A DNA stretch of 64,000 nucleotides from Nitrospirota bacterium. Its GTDB lineage: Bacteria > Nitrospirota > Thermodesulfovibrionia > UBA6902 > DSMQ01. The stretch lies in contig JACQXB010000016.1 in NCBI GenBank assembly GCA_016208965.1, positions 1-64,000 of the forward strand, read 5' to 3'. The notes under the pieces were generated by a model, which saw only the letters and a program-made list of their open reading frames with translations, was not told the DNA's origin and ran no database searches. The translations under genes and the position numbers were made by a program. Below, piece after piece: positions 1 to 9,614 of this stretch; the stretch's first letter is position 1, and each line of letters opens with the position of its first letter.

Positions 1-1806
1 GCTCTTTTTTGGTGTTTAAAATCCTTCCTGTGAGTGTCCCTGCCCCCTGACTGTCATTCTGATGCCGAAGTTTCGGCAGAAGAATCTCGTTGTTTGAGAT
101 TGCTTCTCCCGATTCTTGTCGGGATCGCAATGACAAGGGGGAAGGGGGTTGCAATGACATTTGGGTTGCTGTTGTTTCTTCTACTACATTTAGATAAAGA
201 GGGTTTGATGTGTATGCACCTGGTGATGGGTTTATTACAACAACAGGGTATTTGCCGATGGAGCTTATAATTGATGGCGTTATCTCTGCCTCAAGAAGGA
301 TGCTGCTTATGAATTTAGTTTTAAGATTTTCTCCGTTAAGGTTTACTATTGAGCCATTGAAGAAGTTCTTGCCTCTGACTCTGAGGGTTAGAGGAGTTAG
401 GATTGCCCCCTCACCCCTGCCCTCTCCCCGACGCATCGGGGGAGAGGGAGTATTTTGGTTACTCTCCGAGAGAGTGCTAAGGGAGATGGTATCGGGCAAG
501 ATGGATTCAAGCACAGGTGCAGGATTGTAGATTTTAAACATGAGCGTGTTGGAGATGCCTCCGCCAGGCGAAGGATTTATCACTGTGAGAGGGACATCAC
601 CGGGCCCTGTCAGATGTTCCCATAAAATCCCTGCCTGAAGTTTTTCATTGCTTAGAAAATAAGTAGACACATCCTCTCTATTAAATTGTGCCTGTGAATC
701 CTTGACAAACTTTGAGCCTTCTATTGAAAGCATAAAACCACTGTCTCCTGACCTTGCAGAACTTGGAACCAATAGATCTATTTTTGGAACAGGGTTTTCA
801 AGTTTTATGATTGCGATGCCGTCTTTATGGGCTATAAGGGCAATATTTCTTAACGGGTCAATGGATATAGCAGTGGGTTCGTTGAGACCGATGCCGGAAA
901 GTTGAGAAGTTGAGAGGTTAGGAAGTTGGGAAGATGAGATGCAGGATGCAGGATACATGATGCATGATGATAAAGAAACTACTGTGATACTGTTGTCCGA
1001 TGGGTTTGTGAGAACTGCGATGTGTGTTGAGGGATTGACGGCAACGCCGGAAAATCCCCCCATCCCCCCTTTGACAAAATCCCCCTCTATTCCCCCTTTG
1101 ACAAAGGGGGATGAAGGGGGATTTATCTCTGTTATAAACTCTAATGTCTCTGCATTGTAGAGATATAATAACCCTTTTTTGTCATTGCGAACCAAAGGTG
1201 AAGCAATCCCGTCTTTTGAGATTGCGGAGCCTGCCCCTATCGTGCCTTGAGATTGCCCTCTTTGATAATATCCCCTGTGGTTAAATCCATCAGTGTAATA
1301 CTGTTGTCATTGGCGATATAGAGGGTGTCGGTTTTGGAATTGATGGCGATAGAATTAAGAAGTTGAGAGGTTGGGAAGTTGGGATGTTGGGAAGCAACGA
1401 CGGAAGATGAGAGGTTAAGAAAATGAGAAGTTGGGAAGTTAGGAAGTTGAGAACTTTTAATAAGGTTACCTGTATTAAGGTCAATAAACTGAAGTATTCC
1501 GTCTGATGAAGACACGATAACCTGATTTCTATTTGTGTCAACTGCAATACCTGAGGGCGTTATTTCAAGAGAGATTTTCTTGGTAATGGTGTTCGTTTGT
1601 GTATCAATAAAATAGAGGGTTTTTGTTTCTCTGCTTATGGCTGCTGCTGTGTTTGTGGATGGATTGATTGATATGCCTGTGAGAGTATCTGCAAGGGGAA
1701 TATTGCCGAGTGTCTGGATGTCATAGGAGAAGGCGAAAGTCGTCCATAAAAGTATAATCATCAAAAAAGAGAATACTGATAGTTTCTTAATCTGGAAATC
1801 CCTCAT
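1..1806 (-). pseudogene. Secreted beta-propeller (YVTN-like) + IPT/TIG-like surface protein, interrupted by a repeat insertion; runs off window start
   Basis: Minus-strand translation starts MRDFQIKKLSVFSFLMIILLWTTFAFS (signal peptide), then propeller repeats (TLYFIDTQTNTITKKI...TLYIANDNSITLMDLTTGDIIKEG). ORF stops at 1237 inside a repeat; homologous-looking sequence (LLYLYNAETLEFITEINP... FNGSIVNLNGEKLKTKFISSILLEAEITPSIISS...) continues open in another frame to position 1. Confidence 0.6.
1181..1255. repeat. Dispersed gtcattgcga...gcaatc...gagattg repeat, disrupting the propeller gene
   Basis: Same module as 47265-47330, 48362-48425, 11490-11636 and 32671-32899. Confidence 0.8.
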
Positions 1807-2021
1807 TACGTCATTGTCCTCCTCCGGCTTGACCGGGGGATTGACCGGACAATCCAGTGTTATTACTGGTTCCCCATTTTCATGGGAACGGCGTCTGGAT
1901 TCCCGTTTCCACGGGAATGACGGATTATAGAGTCTTTCTTTCATATAGCCCCCTTAGAGAATAGTACGCGTATTGTAATCCCTCCTTTTTCGTCATTCCT
2001 GCGCAGGCAGGAATCCAGTAT

Positions 2022-2312
2022 CTATCTGCAGATGTCTTCATACAAATCATTCCATTGCGGGTTATCTTTTTCAATCAATTCCAATTTCCATGCCCTCTTC
2101 CATTTCTTTATCTGTTTCTCCATGGTAATTGCAGACTCAGATGATTTGTGTATCTCATACCACACCAAGCGGTGAATGTTATACTTCTTTGTAAAACCGC
2201 CAACCAAATTATTTTTATGTTCATAAACACGTTTAACAATATCTGATGTTACTCCTATATACAGAGTGCCATTTCGTTTGCTACAGAGAATATACACATA
2301 AAACTTTTTCAT
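2022..2312 (-). CDS. GIY-YIG domain endonuclease (UPF0213/YhbQ-like)
   Basis: MKKFYVYILCSKRNGTLYIGVTSDIVKRVYEHKN...KKWKRAWKLELIEKDNPQWNDLYEDI is typical of small GIY-YIG proteins. Confidence 0.9.
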   Translation of the reverse strand: MKKFYVYILCSKRNGTLYIGVTSDIVKRVYEHKNNLVGGFTKKYNIHRLVWYEIHKSSESAITMEKQIKKWKRAWKLELIEKDNPQWNDLYEDICR

Positions 2313-2468
2313 ATTCCTTACTTAATTTGTCATGCCCGAAGTTCTTAATCGGGCATCCAGTACCTTTGTATTCTGGTTCCCCACTTTCGCAGGGACGACG
2401 TCTGGATTCCCATTTTCATGGGAATGACAGCATATCGGTAATAAAAGTTATTTCAAAGAACTCATATA

Positions 2469-3944
2469 TCATTTCATTAACCCTGCCAAAAGTTCAGCCT
2501 TTATCTCCCTTCCTTTTTCTGTTATATAAGTAACCTCTGAGCCTTTGCCCATTGTTGTCGCAACGCGGACTTTTTCTATCTTTTCATTATCCCAATACAT
2601 TGCTATCTGAACAGTGAATGTGACAGTGGCAGTGAGTATGCTCTGATATGATGTTGAAAGTGTTACTGAGACTGAGGTTGTTGATGATGCATCTGTGCCG
2701 CTGAGGGCACCTGTTACACTGGTTGAATTTCCATATTCAGGTACTGATGTTACTGTCACCTGCGTGCCAACAGGGATGTTAGCTCCTGATATGTTTACAG
2801 TCACAGGATTTGTTGTAGTTGAGGGCAGTGTAACATCAGGAGAGCCATATTTACCTGATGGACTCGCTGGCACATTCACTCCACCTACTGAGGTTATTGA
2901 AAGTGTCGGGATGTTTGTAATAAAGACTGTGCTTGGATAGGAGTAGGTATTTGCAGGATTAACTGTTCCAGTCCATGATACATTATTTGCCTCAAAACGG
3001 ATTCTACCTCCGCCACCTGCGCCACCAAAGTAAGTACCGCCTACCCCACCACTTGCTGAGATTGTGCCATTCCCATCTATTGTACCTGCCATTAATTTTA
3101 TAGCTCCACCACTTCCACCGCCTCCGCCACCAGCGCAACCACCACCGTCGCCGTTTCCCCCTTTTCCCGCATTAGCTGTTATTGAACCAGTCACTCTAAT
3201 AGTACCTGAAGAAGCGATCAATATAGCGCCTCCGCCGCCCCCGCCGCCGCCGCCTGAAAATGGACAACTTGACCTCTTTGAACCTGCCCCGCCTCCACCG
3301 CCTGAACCTCCTATTGCAGGAAGAATTTTTTCATTCCCATATGTTCCACCTCCGGAGCCTCCGGGCGCATAATATGCCGTAGCATTGCTACCACCTAAAC
3401 CAAATCCGCCACCCCCGCCTGCACCGCCAAGATCACTACTACCACCGCTACCAAAGTCCCCTGGGTTTCCTCCTCCAGGGCCAAGTCCCTTACCACCTAC
3501 TTGATTATTTATCCCTCCATATCCTCCCAATCCTCCATCAAACCCACCGGCTCCGCCTCTGCCGGGATAAATACCGCTTCCATCTGTGCCATTTACGTTA
3601 ATTGTTCCTGCAATGGTTACATCACCTGTAGCAAGGATATAGACAGGAGTGTTTGCAGAGTTCTTTTTGAATGTTACTGTTACATCTGTTGGGATGTTAA
3701 CGGTTGTGTAATTTAATTTCCCGTCTGCTGGAAGTGTAACCTCTGTGTTTGCTGTTGGATTGAATGCGCCGTCAGCGCCTGTAGAGCCGCTGTCAAAGGC
3801 GTAGGCTGTGCTTGTGAGAAGTAGTAGCGCTATGGATACTACTATGAGACCCCCGAAACAAGTTCGGGGCAGGCTCTGAATCAAGCCATACCTGATGCCA
3901 GATACCTGATGCCAGATGCCAGTCCTTAAAAATAGTTTCTTCAT
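2469..3944 (-). CDS. Secreted glycine-rich surface protein
   Basis: Start MKKLFLRTG... with signal peptide (LIVVSIALLLLTSTAYA), long GGGG-rich tract, Ig-like/FN-like C-terminal region. ORF track extends further 5' to 4019; start refined to the Met after the GGAGG-like motif. Confidence 0.6.
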   Translation of the reverse strand: MKKLFLRTGIWHQVSGIRYGLIQSLPRTCFGGLIVVSIALLLLTSTAYAFDSGSTGADGAFNPTANTEVTLPADGKLNYTTVNIPTDVTVTFKKNSANTPVYILATGDVTIAGTINVNGTDGSGIYPGRGGAGGFDGGLGGYGGINNQVGGKGLGPGGGNPGDFGSGGSSDLGGAGGGGGFGLGGSNATAYYAPGGSGGGTYGNEKILPAIGGSGGGGGAGSKRSSCPFSGGGGGGGGGAILIASSGTIRVTGSITANAGKGGNGDGGGCAGGGGGGSGGAIKLMAGTIDGNGTISASGGVGGTYFGGAGGGGRIRFEANNVSWTGTVNPANTYSYPSTVFITNIPTLSITSVGGVNVPASPSGKYGSPDVTLPSTTTNPVTVNISGANIPVGTQVTVTSVPEYGNSTSVTGALSGTDASSTTSVSVTLSTSYQSILTATVTFTVQIAMYWDNEKIEKVRVATTMGKGSEVTYITEKGREIKAELLAGLMK

Positions 3945-4021
3945 GTGAACCTCCTTTTTTTTATGGTTATTTCTCTTGTTAAGCATATGATTCTTATTTA
4001 CACACCTAAACACACCCATAC

Positions 4022-4142
4022 GAGCCTGTCTAAAAAGTCCTTTTTTTCGTCATTCCTGCGAAAGCAGGAATCCAGAACCTATTGAAATTACTGGATTCCC
4101 GTTTTCACGGGAATGACAACTCGTTAGTTTTTAGACAGGCTC
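4022..4142. repeat. 121-bp element with perfect 15-bp terminal inverted repeats carrying two gtcattcc..ggaatcc palindromes
   Basis: gagcctgtctaaaaa (4022-4036) and tttttagacaggctc (4128-4142) are exact reverse complements; the interior has CATTCCTGCGAAAGCAGGAATCCAG and CTGGATTCCCGTTTTCACGGGAATGAC hairpins. Confidence 0.85.
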
Positions 4143-4218
4143 CTACACCCCTCTTTTTAGAGGGGATTTTTTGAATCATAAAATCTCCCCTCCCCCTCTT
4201 TGACAAAGAGGGGATTAC

Positions 4219-5487
4219 TTATTTTTTCAATATAAAATTCTTAATCTTAACTGTTCCTCCACTTATTCTCATAGTTCCTTTAAGCTCTGTTTTGCCGGTA
4301 TTGGATGTATAATCACAATTGTATCCACCCTCTACGGTAACTGATTTAGTACCTCCAAAAACAAGATTTTCAGTGAAAGCAGTTAATGCCTGTGCCTGAA
4401 TGGTCTCGCCATCCAAAGCAGCATCATATGCAGCCTGAAGCGTAGAATAATAATTAGTTGATGTGCCTACAACTCTCACAGGATAATCTGAACATATATC
4501 AATGCTTACCTGCTGAGATACGATTATTCCATTTGCAATTTCAAGCCATTGCACACTTACAGGACTTGAAGATATAATGCTTCCTTCGGGTATATAACCT
4601 ATGTTAACGCTCACCGGGTTTGAAGAAATAACTGTGCCTTCAGGCACATACCCGATATTAACCGAAACAGGCATAGAACTTATTACCGTACCTGAAGGAA
4701 CATTGCCTATTGAGACGCTTACAGGCTTAGCCTCTATAAGAGCGCCTCTTGAGTCTTCATCTCCTCCGATTACATAAACAATAGCCTCTGCGTTTCCAAT
4801 ATTAATCGTCCCTGCCCCACCTTTAACTGCGGTTACAGTAAAGGCAACGTTTCCGCCTGCAGGAATAGTAGCAGAAGGCGGAGTTTCTATAATGTCAGGA
4901 TTATTATTATTGATTTTTACCTCTACATCTTCAGGTGCTGAAGGAGTCAGGCTGACTGACAAAGACACGTTGCTTCCGGGAAATAATGATATTTCATTAG
5001 GCGCTATATTGACACCGTATAGGTTTATAGGAATGCTCGCAGAACCATATGATGTGGTAACGGTTATGTTTGCCTGTCCTGGGGATGCAGTATCTGCTAT
5101 TGATAAAATCGCTGATATTTTTGTATCTATTGCAGCAATAAATTTAATAGTGATATTGGGGTTGTCAGATGTTACACTGCTTGTTGTCAGAAAATTCTCG
5201 CCGGTGATAACAACATTGTAAGTTTCACCAATAAGAAAGATGTCAGGGTCTATGCTATAAATCGCTGGCGGCAAGGCTTGAGGATCTGATGTTTCTTTGT
5301 AAATGGATAAAAGATTCCCAACCTCATCGTATTGATAAAGAAGACGGGTGTTATTAGTTGTATCAGTGACAGTTACAAGCCTGCCACTGTCATCATAAAA
5401 ATAATCAACAGAACCAGCAATGGATATGGAAGGGGAAATTATGAAAATAAGTAGTAAAAAGATTGCGATATTAATTTTTTGTTTCAT
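4219..5487 (-). CDS. Secreted protein with YD/RHS-like N-terminal motif, IPT/Ig-like domains and tandem VSVNIGYVPEGTVISSNP repeats
   Basis: Signal peptide; SVDYFYDDSGRLVTVTDTTNNTRLLYQYDEVGNLLSI (YD repeat); repeats PVSVSIGNVPSGTVISSM/PVSVNIGYVPEGTVISSN/PVSVNIGYIPEGSIISSS. Confidence 0.65.
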   Translation of the reverse strand: MKQKINIAIFLLLIFIISPSISIAGSVDYFYDDSGRLVTVTDTTNNTRLLYQYDEVGNLLSIYKETSDPQALPPAIYSIDPDIFLIGETYNVVITGENFLTTSSVTSDNPNITIKFIAAIDTKISAILSIADTASPGQANITVTTSYGSASIPINLYGVNIAPNEISLFPGSNVSLSVSLTPSAPEDVEVKINNNNPDIIETPPSATIPAGGNVAFTVTAVKGGAGTINIGNAEAIVYVIGGDEDSRGALIEAKPVSVSIGNVPSGTVISSMPVSVNIGYVPEGTVISSNPVSVNIGYIPEGSIISSSPVSVQWLEIANGIIVSQQVSIDICSDYPVRVVGTSTNYYSTLQAAYDAALDGETIQAQALTAFTENLVFGGTKSVTVEGGYNCDYTSNTGKTELKGTMRISGGTVKIKNFILKK

Positions 5488-5707
5488 GAATTTATGGAAA
5501 GATTCTGAGATATATTTGCACGTTCCTTAATTTCCTGTCAAGGAAAATTTTCACTATCCATTAATCTTCTCCAACAACCCTGTTTTTGGTTCATTCGTAA
5601 AAAAGTTGAAACCCGTATAAACAAACACTGAGACACAGAGGCACAGAGAATTGCATCCCGATAATTCGGGAATAAATTTACAATGATTTTCTCAGTGTCT
5701 CAGTGTC

Positions 5708-6976
5708 TCAGTGGTTAAATATATCTTTTTCAACTAAAATACGAAAGATCCCTGTTTTTATATCAGAGATGTGCAATCTCTCAATCTGTTTCGTCTTTCT
5801 TGATTTAATCTCTACAAAACCTTCTTTAAGACTTCTTCCACCGACGATCACCTGCCATGGAATTCCTATTAAATCAGCATCCTTAAATTTTATCCCTGGT
5901 CTTTCATCTCTGTCATCAATAAGAACCTCAATGCCCGCTGCTTTTAGGTCTTTATACAAGGTATCAGCTAAATTTAGAACATCCCTGTCTTCTATATTAA
6001 GCGGAATAATTTCCACATCAAATGGTGCAATACTTCTTGCCCAGATTATCCCGTCTTTGTCATGGCTTTGTTCTATAGCAGCAGCAGCAATTCTCGCTGG
6101 CCCGAGCCCGTAGCTCCCCATTACTATTGGTTTCTCTTTCCCGCTTTCATCAAGGTAAAATGCCTTAAGGGGCACAGAATACTTGGTGCCGAGTTTGAAT
6201 ATGTTGCCAATTTCAATTGCCCTCTCAACCCTTAATGTCGTATTACATTTCGGGCATTCTATGCCTTTTTCAAACTCAGTATTTGCAGCATATCCGCATT
6301 GAGCACACAATACAATCCTGTCTTCTCCTGCAGGAGAGGTTGCCATAAACTCATGGGCACCTCTGCCTCCCATCATTCCGGGGTCTGACTCAACCTGATA
6401 GAATTTAAGCCCACATCTCTGAAGGAGCCTGTGATATGCCTCTGTATGTTTTTTGTAGTTTTCCTCAAGCCCTGCATCATCCCTGTCAAAGCTATAACTA
6501 TCCTTCATTAGAAATTCGCGGGTTCTTAGCACACCGCTTTTAGGCCTTGCCTCATCTCTCATTTTTGTCTGGAGCTGATACCACACCTGAGGCAAATCTC
6601 TGTAAGAGCGAAACTCCTTTGACGCAAGCCATGTGATAATCTCCTCATGTGTCATGCCAAGGCACATATCCCTGTTGCCTCGGTCTTTAAGCCTAAACAT
6701 CTCTTCTTTTATCTCAAACCACCTGCCTGTCTCCTGCCAGAGTTCTGCAGGATGAAGTACAGGCATGGAAATCTCCTGAGCGCCGATTGCATCCATTTCT
6801 TCTTTTATGATTTTATTTATGCGGTTAAGAACCTTCCAGCCAAGCGGGAGATATATATATAGCCCTGATGCAAGCTGTCGGACATAACCTCCCCTTAACA
6901 TAAGGATGTGACTTATTGCCTCAGCCTCTGCAGGGGTTTCTCGTAATGTTGGGATAAATGTTCTGGAAAAACGCAT
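5708..6976 (-). CDS. proS: Prolyl-tRNA synthetase (apparently without the long INS editing domain)
   Basis: MRFSRTFIPTLRETPAEAEAISHILMLRGGYVRQLASGLYIYLPLGWKVLNRI..., class II motifs (TREFLMKDSYSF, GSYGLGPARI); 422 aa. Confidence 0.95.
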   Translation of the reverse strand: MRFSRTFIPTLRETPAEAEAISHILMLRGGYVRQLASGLYIYLPLGWKVLNRINKIIKEEMDAIGAQEISMPVLHPAELWQETGRWFEIKEEMFRLKDRGNRDMCLGMTHEEIITWLASKEFRSYRDLPQVWYQLQTKMRDEARPKSGVLRTREFLMKDSYSFDRDDAGLEENYKKHTEAYHRLLQRCGLKFYQVESDPGMMGGRGAHEFMATSPAGEDRIVLCAQCGYAANTEFEKGIECPKCNTTLRVERAIEIGNIFKLGTKYSVPLKAFYLDESGKEKPIVMGSYGLGPARIAAAAIEQSHDKDGIIWARSIAPFDVEIIPLNIEDRDVLNLADTLYKDLKAAGIEVLIDDRDERPGIKFKDADLIGIPWQVIVGGRSLKEGFVEIKSRKTKQIERLHISDIKTGIFRILVEKDIFNH

Positions 6977-6996
6977 AGATATTTACTTGTAAGAAT

Positions 6997-8127
6997 TTAG
7001 GATTTAGGATATTCCGGCTTTCTCATAAAAGTCGGGGTATCCAGATTTTTCTCATCAATTGCTGGAGCATCTAATACACGTTTTGAGAGTATTCTTTCAG
7101 AGCCTTTAAGTGTTACTGATTCTCCTGATGGTCTCCATCTCTCGTAAGACGGCATTGCCGCCTGCGGTTTTTCTTCAAAGTTAGTGGCAATAACCGTTAC
7201 CATTACTGCGTCATCAAGGTCGGAGTCAATCACAGAGCCAAAGAATATATTTGCATCCTCATGAACAGCGTCACTGATAAAAGTTGATGCCTCATTTACT
7301 TCATGTAGCGAAAGGGAGGATCCGCCGGTAATGTTTATTAACACACCCTTTGCATCATCAATGGAGGTCTCCTCAAGCAAAGGGCTTGCTATAGCCATCT
7401 TTGCAGCATTCAGGGCCCTGTTGCCATCCGAGGCAGCGCCTATGCCCATAAGTGCCTTCCCGCTGTCTTTGAGTATTGTCCTTATGTCTGCAAAATCAAG
7501 ATTTATAAGCCCTGGGACAAGTATTAAATCAGAGATACCCTTGATTGCCTGCCTTAAGACATCATTAGCAAGCCTTAAACCCTCAAGCCATGGTGTGTTT
7601 TTATCTGTAATGCTTAATAATCTCTGGTTCTGAATAACTATTATTGCATCAACATGCTTTTTTAATTCTTTTATCCCCTGCTCTGCATTCTTTGCCCTTT
7701 TACTTCCCTCAAAAATAAATGGTTTTGTTACAACTGCGGTTGTGAGCATTCCAATCTCCCTTGCAACCTCTGCTATAACAGGAGATGCACCTGTTCCTGT
7801 TCCACCACCCATACCAGCAGTTATAAACAACATATCAGCCCCTTTTATAGAATCTGCAACAGCGTTTTTATCGTCTAAGGCAGCCTGCCTTCCTATCTCA
7901 GGATGGGCGCCTGCGCCAAGCCCTTTTGTAAGGTTTGCGCCTATCTGAACCTTTTGTTGCGCGAGGGATGAATCAAGTGCCTGCAAATCAGTATTAACAG
8001 CTATAAATTCAATTCCTTGAATGCCGGAGGCTATCATACCATTTATTGCATTCCCACCACCGCCACCTACACCTATAACCTTAATCTTTGCCGAATTCCT
8101 CAACTCTTCAAACTCAAAGATTTTCAT
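6997..8127 (-). CDS. ftsZ: Cell division protein FtsZ
   Basis: IKVIGVGGGGGNAINGM, FITAGMGGGTGTGASPVIAEVAREIG tubulin signature. Confidence 0.98.
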   Translation of the reverse strand: MKIFEFEELRNSAKIKVIGVGGGGGNAINGMIASGIQGIEFIAVNTDLQALDSSLAQQKVQIGANLTKGLGAGAHPEIGRQAALDDKNAVADSIKGADMLFITAGMGGGTGTGASPVIAEVAREIGMLTTAVVTKPFIFEGSKRAKNAEQGIKELKKHVDAIIVIQNQRLLSITDKNTPWLEGLRLANDVLRQAIKGISDLILVPGLINLDFADIRTILKDSGKALMGIGAASDGNRALNAAKMAIASPLLEETSIDDAKGVLINITGGSSLSLHEVNEASTFISDAVHEDANIFFGSVIDSDLDDAVMVTVIATNFEEKPQAAMPSYERWRPSGESVTLKGSERILSKRVLDAPAIDEKNLDTPTFMRKPEYPKS

Positions 8128-8158
8128 GATTAACCCCCTCTTTTAAAAATTAATACTT

Positions 8159-8301
8159 GAGGCTCTTGCAAAAGTCTTTATTCGTCATTCCCGAGGTCTT
8201 TATCGGGAATCCAGTATTCTTTAAAATCAAAGACTTCTGGATACCCGCCTTCGCGGGTATGACGGCAAAAGCGGTTTCTTCGATACTTTTGTAAGAGGCT
8301 C
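8159..8301. repeat. 143-bp element with imperfect TIRs (gaggctcttgcaaaagt / acttttgtaagaggctc) carrying palindromes
   Basis: TIR 15/17 complementary; located between ftsZ and ftsA. Confidence 0.75.
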
Positions 8302-8352
8302 ACTTGGAAAAAGATTATTCCTCAATTTTGTCCCTGCCATTCGGGATAATTT

Positions 8353-9603
8353 TTAAATTTTGAATTTCTTATTTATCAATGTTTTAACATTAGATGAAAA
8401 ATTATAAACTTTGTCAATCATTCCACCAAAAATATTACTACCATTAAGCCTTTTTTTCTCTATTAAGGTATCATTTACACCATATAATACAAGCCCAACC
8501 CCTGCTGCATATATCGGATTGGAAATAATTTTCGCCAAGCCTCTAATATGTTTAGGTGCCCCTACCCTTACAGGAAGCTCAAGTATGTTTTCAGCGATTA
8601 GCTCTATTCCACTCATAAGGGATACACCACCTGTGAGGACAACACCAGATGCAAGGCTTCCATAATAGCCGCTCTTTGTTATTTCCTTTTTTACGAGGAT
8701 AAAAAGTTCCTCTGCCCGCGGCTGAAGTATCTCAATAAGATGCTGCCTCGGGATATATTTACTTGGCTTATTACCAGCGTATGTAATCTCTATCTCTTCA
8801 TTAGGGTCAATCATAGAGAGCAAGGCACATCCATATTTTTTCTTTATACTCTCCGCCTCTCCTGTCTGCATCCTTAACCCTATTGCCACATCGTTGGTAA
8901 AGTTATTTCCACCAACAGGCAAAACAGAGGTATAACACAGGCTTCCCTCATGATATAGTGCGATGTCTGTTGTACCTCCTCCAATGTCCACAATTCCAAC
9001 ACCCACGTCTTTTTCATCCTCCATAAGTATCGCAGATGCAGAGGCAACGGGATTAAACACAACACCAATTACTTCAATACCTGCCGACTGACAACTCTTA
9101 ATCAGGTTTTGAACAGCTCCCAATGCAGCGGTTACTATCTGAACATTAGCCTCAAGCCTAACACCTGCCATACCAGTTGGGTCATTAATGCCGTTCTGAC
9201 CATCTATAGTAAAACCTGTGGAAATCACATGGAGGACTTCCCTATCAACAGGGATTGCTATTGCTTTTGCAGCCTCTACTGCACCCTCTATGTCTCTATA
9301 TCCAATCTCTTTTCCATTAACCGCTATAACACCATGGCTGGAGATACTACTTATATAACCCTCTGAGAGCCCTGCATACACTGCCTTTATATTAATGCCG
9401 CCTGTGAGCTCTGCCTCTGAGATAGCCTTTTTTATTGAATTAGCAGTGTCATTAATATTTATGACAGCGCCTTTTTTTATACCCCTTGAGAGTGCATTAC
9501 CAATACTAATAAGCTCAACACCATTTTCACCTGCCTCTGCAACAATAACGGATACCTTTGTTGTTCCAACATCAAGACCCACTATGAATTCTTTTCTCTT
9601 CAT
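8353..9603 (-). CDS. ftsA: Cell division protein FtsA
   Basis: FIVGLDVGTTKVSVIVAE..., GIVDIGGGTTDIALYHEGS, actin-like fold motifs; between ftsQ and ftsZ. Confidence 0.97.
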   Translation of the reverse strand: MKRKEFIVGLDVGTTKVSVIVAEAGENGVELISIGNALSRGIKKGAVININDTANSIKKAISEAELTGGINIKAVYAGLSEGYISSISSHGVIAVNGKEIGYRDIEGAVEAAKAIAIPVDREVLHVISTGFTIDGQNGINDPTGMAGVRLEANVQIVTAALGAVQNLIKSCQSAGIEVIGVVFNPVASASAILMEDEKDVGVGIVDIGGGTTDIALYHEGSLCYTSVLPVGGNNFTNDVAIGLRMQTGEAESIKKKYGCALLSMIDPNEEIEITYAGNKPSKYIPRQHLIEILQPRAEELFILVKKEITKSGYYGSLASGVVLTGGVSLMSGIELIAENILELPVRVGAPKHIRGLAKIISNPIYAAGVGLVLYGVNDTLIEKKRLNGSNIFGGMIDKVYNFSSNVKTLINKKFKI

Positions 9604-9614
9604 CTCTCAGTTTT

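Noticed and set aside
34-1160. Short plus-strand ORFs at window start
   Set aside because: The minus strand carries a continuous IPT/propeller coding frame; plus ORFs are antisense.
3064-3372. Proline-rich ORF on + strand
   Set aside because: Antisense of the GGGG-coding tract of the glycine-rich protein; composition artefact.
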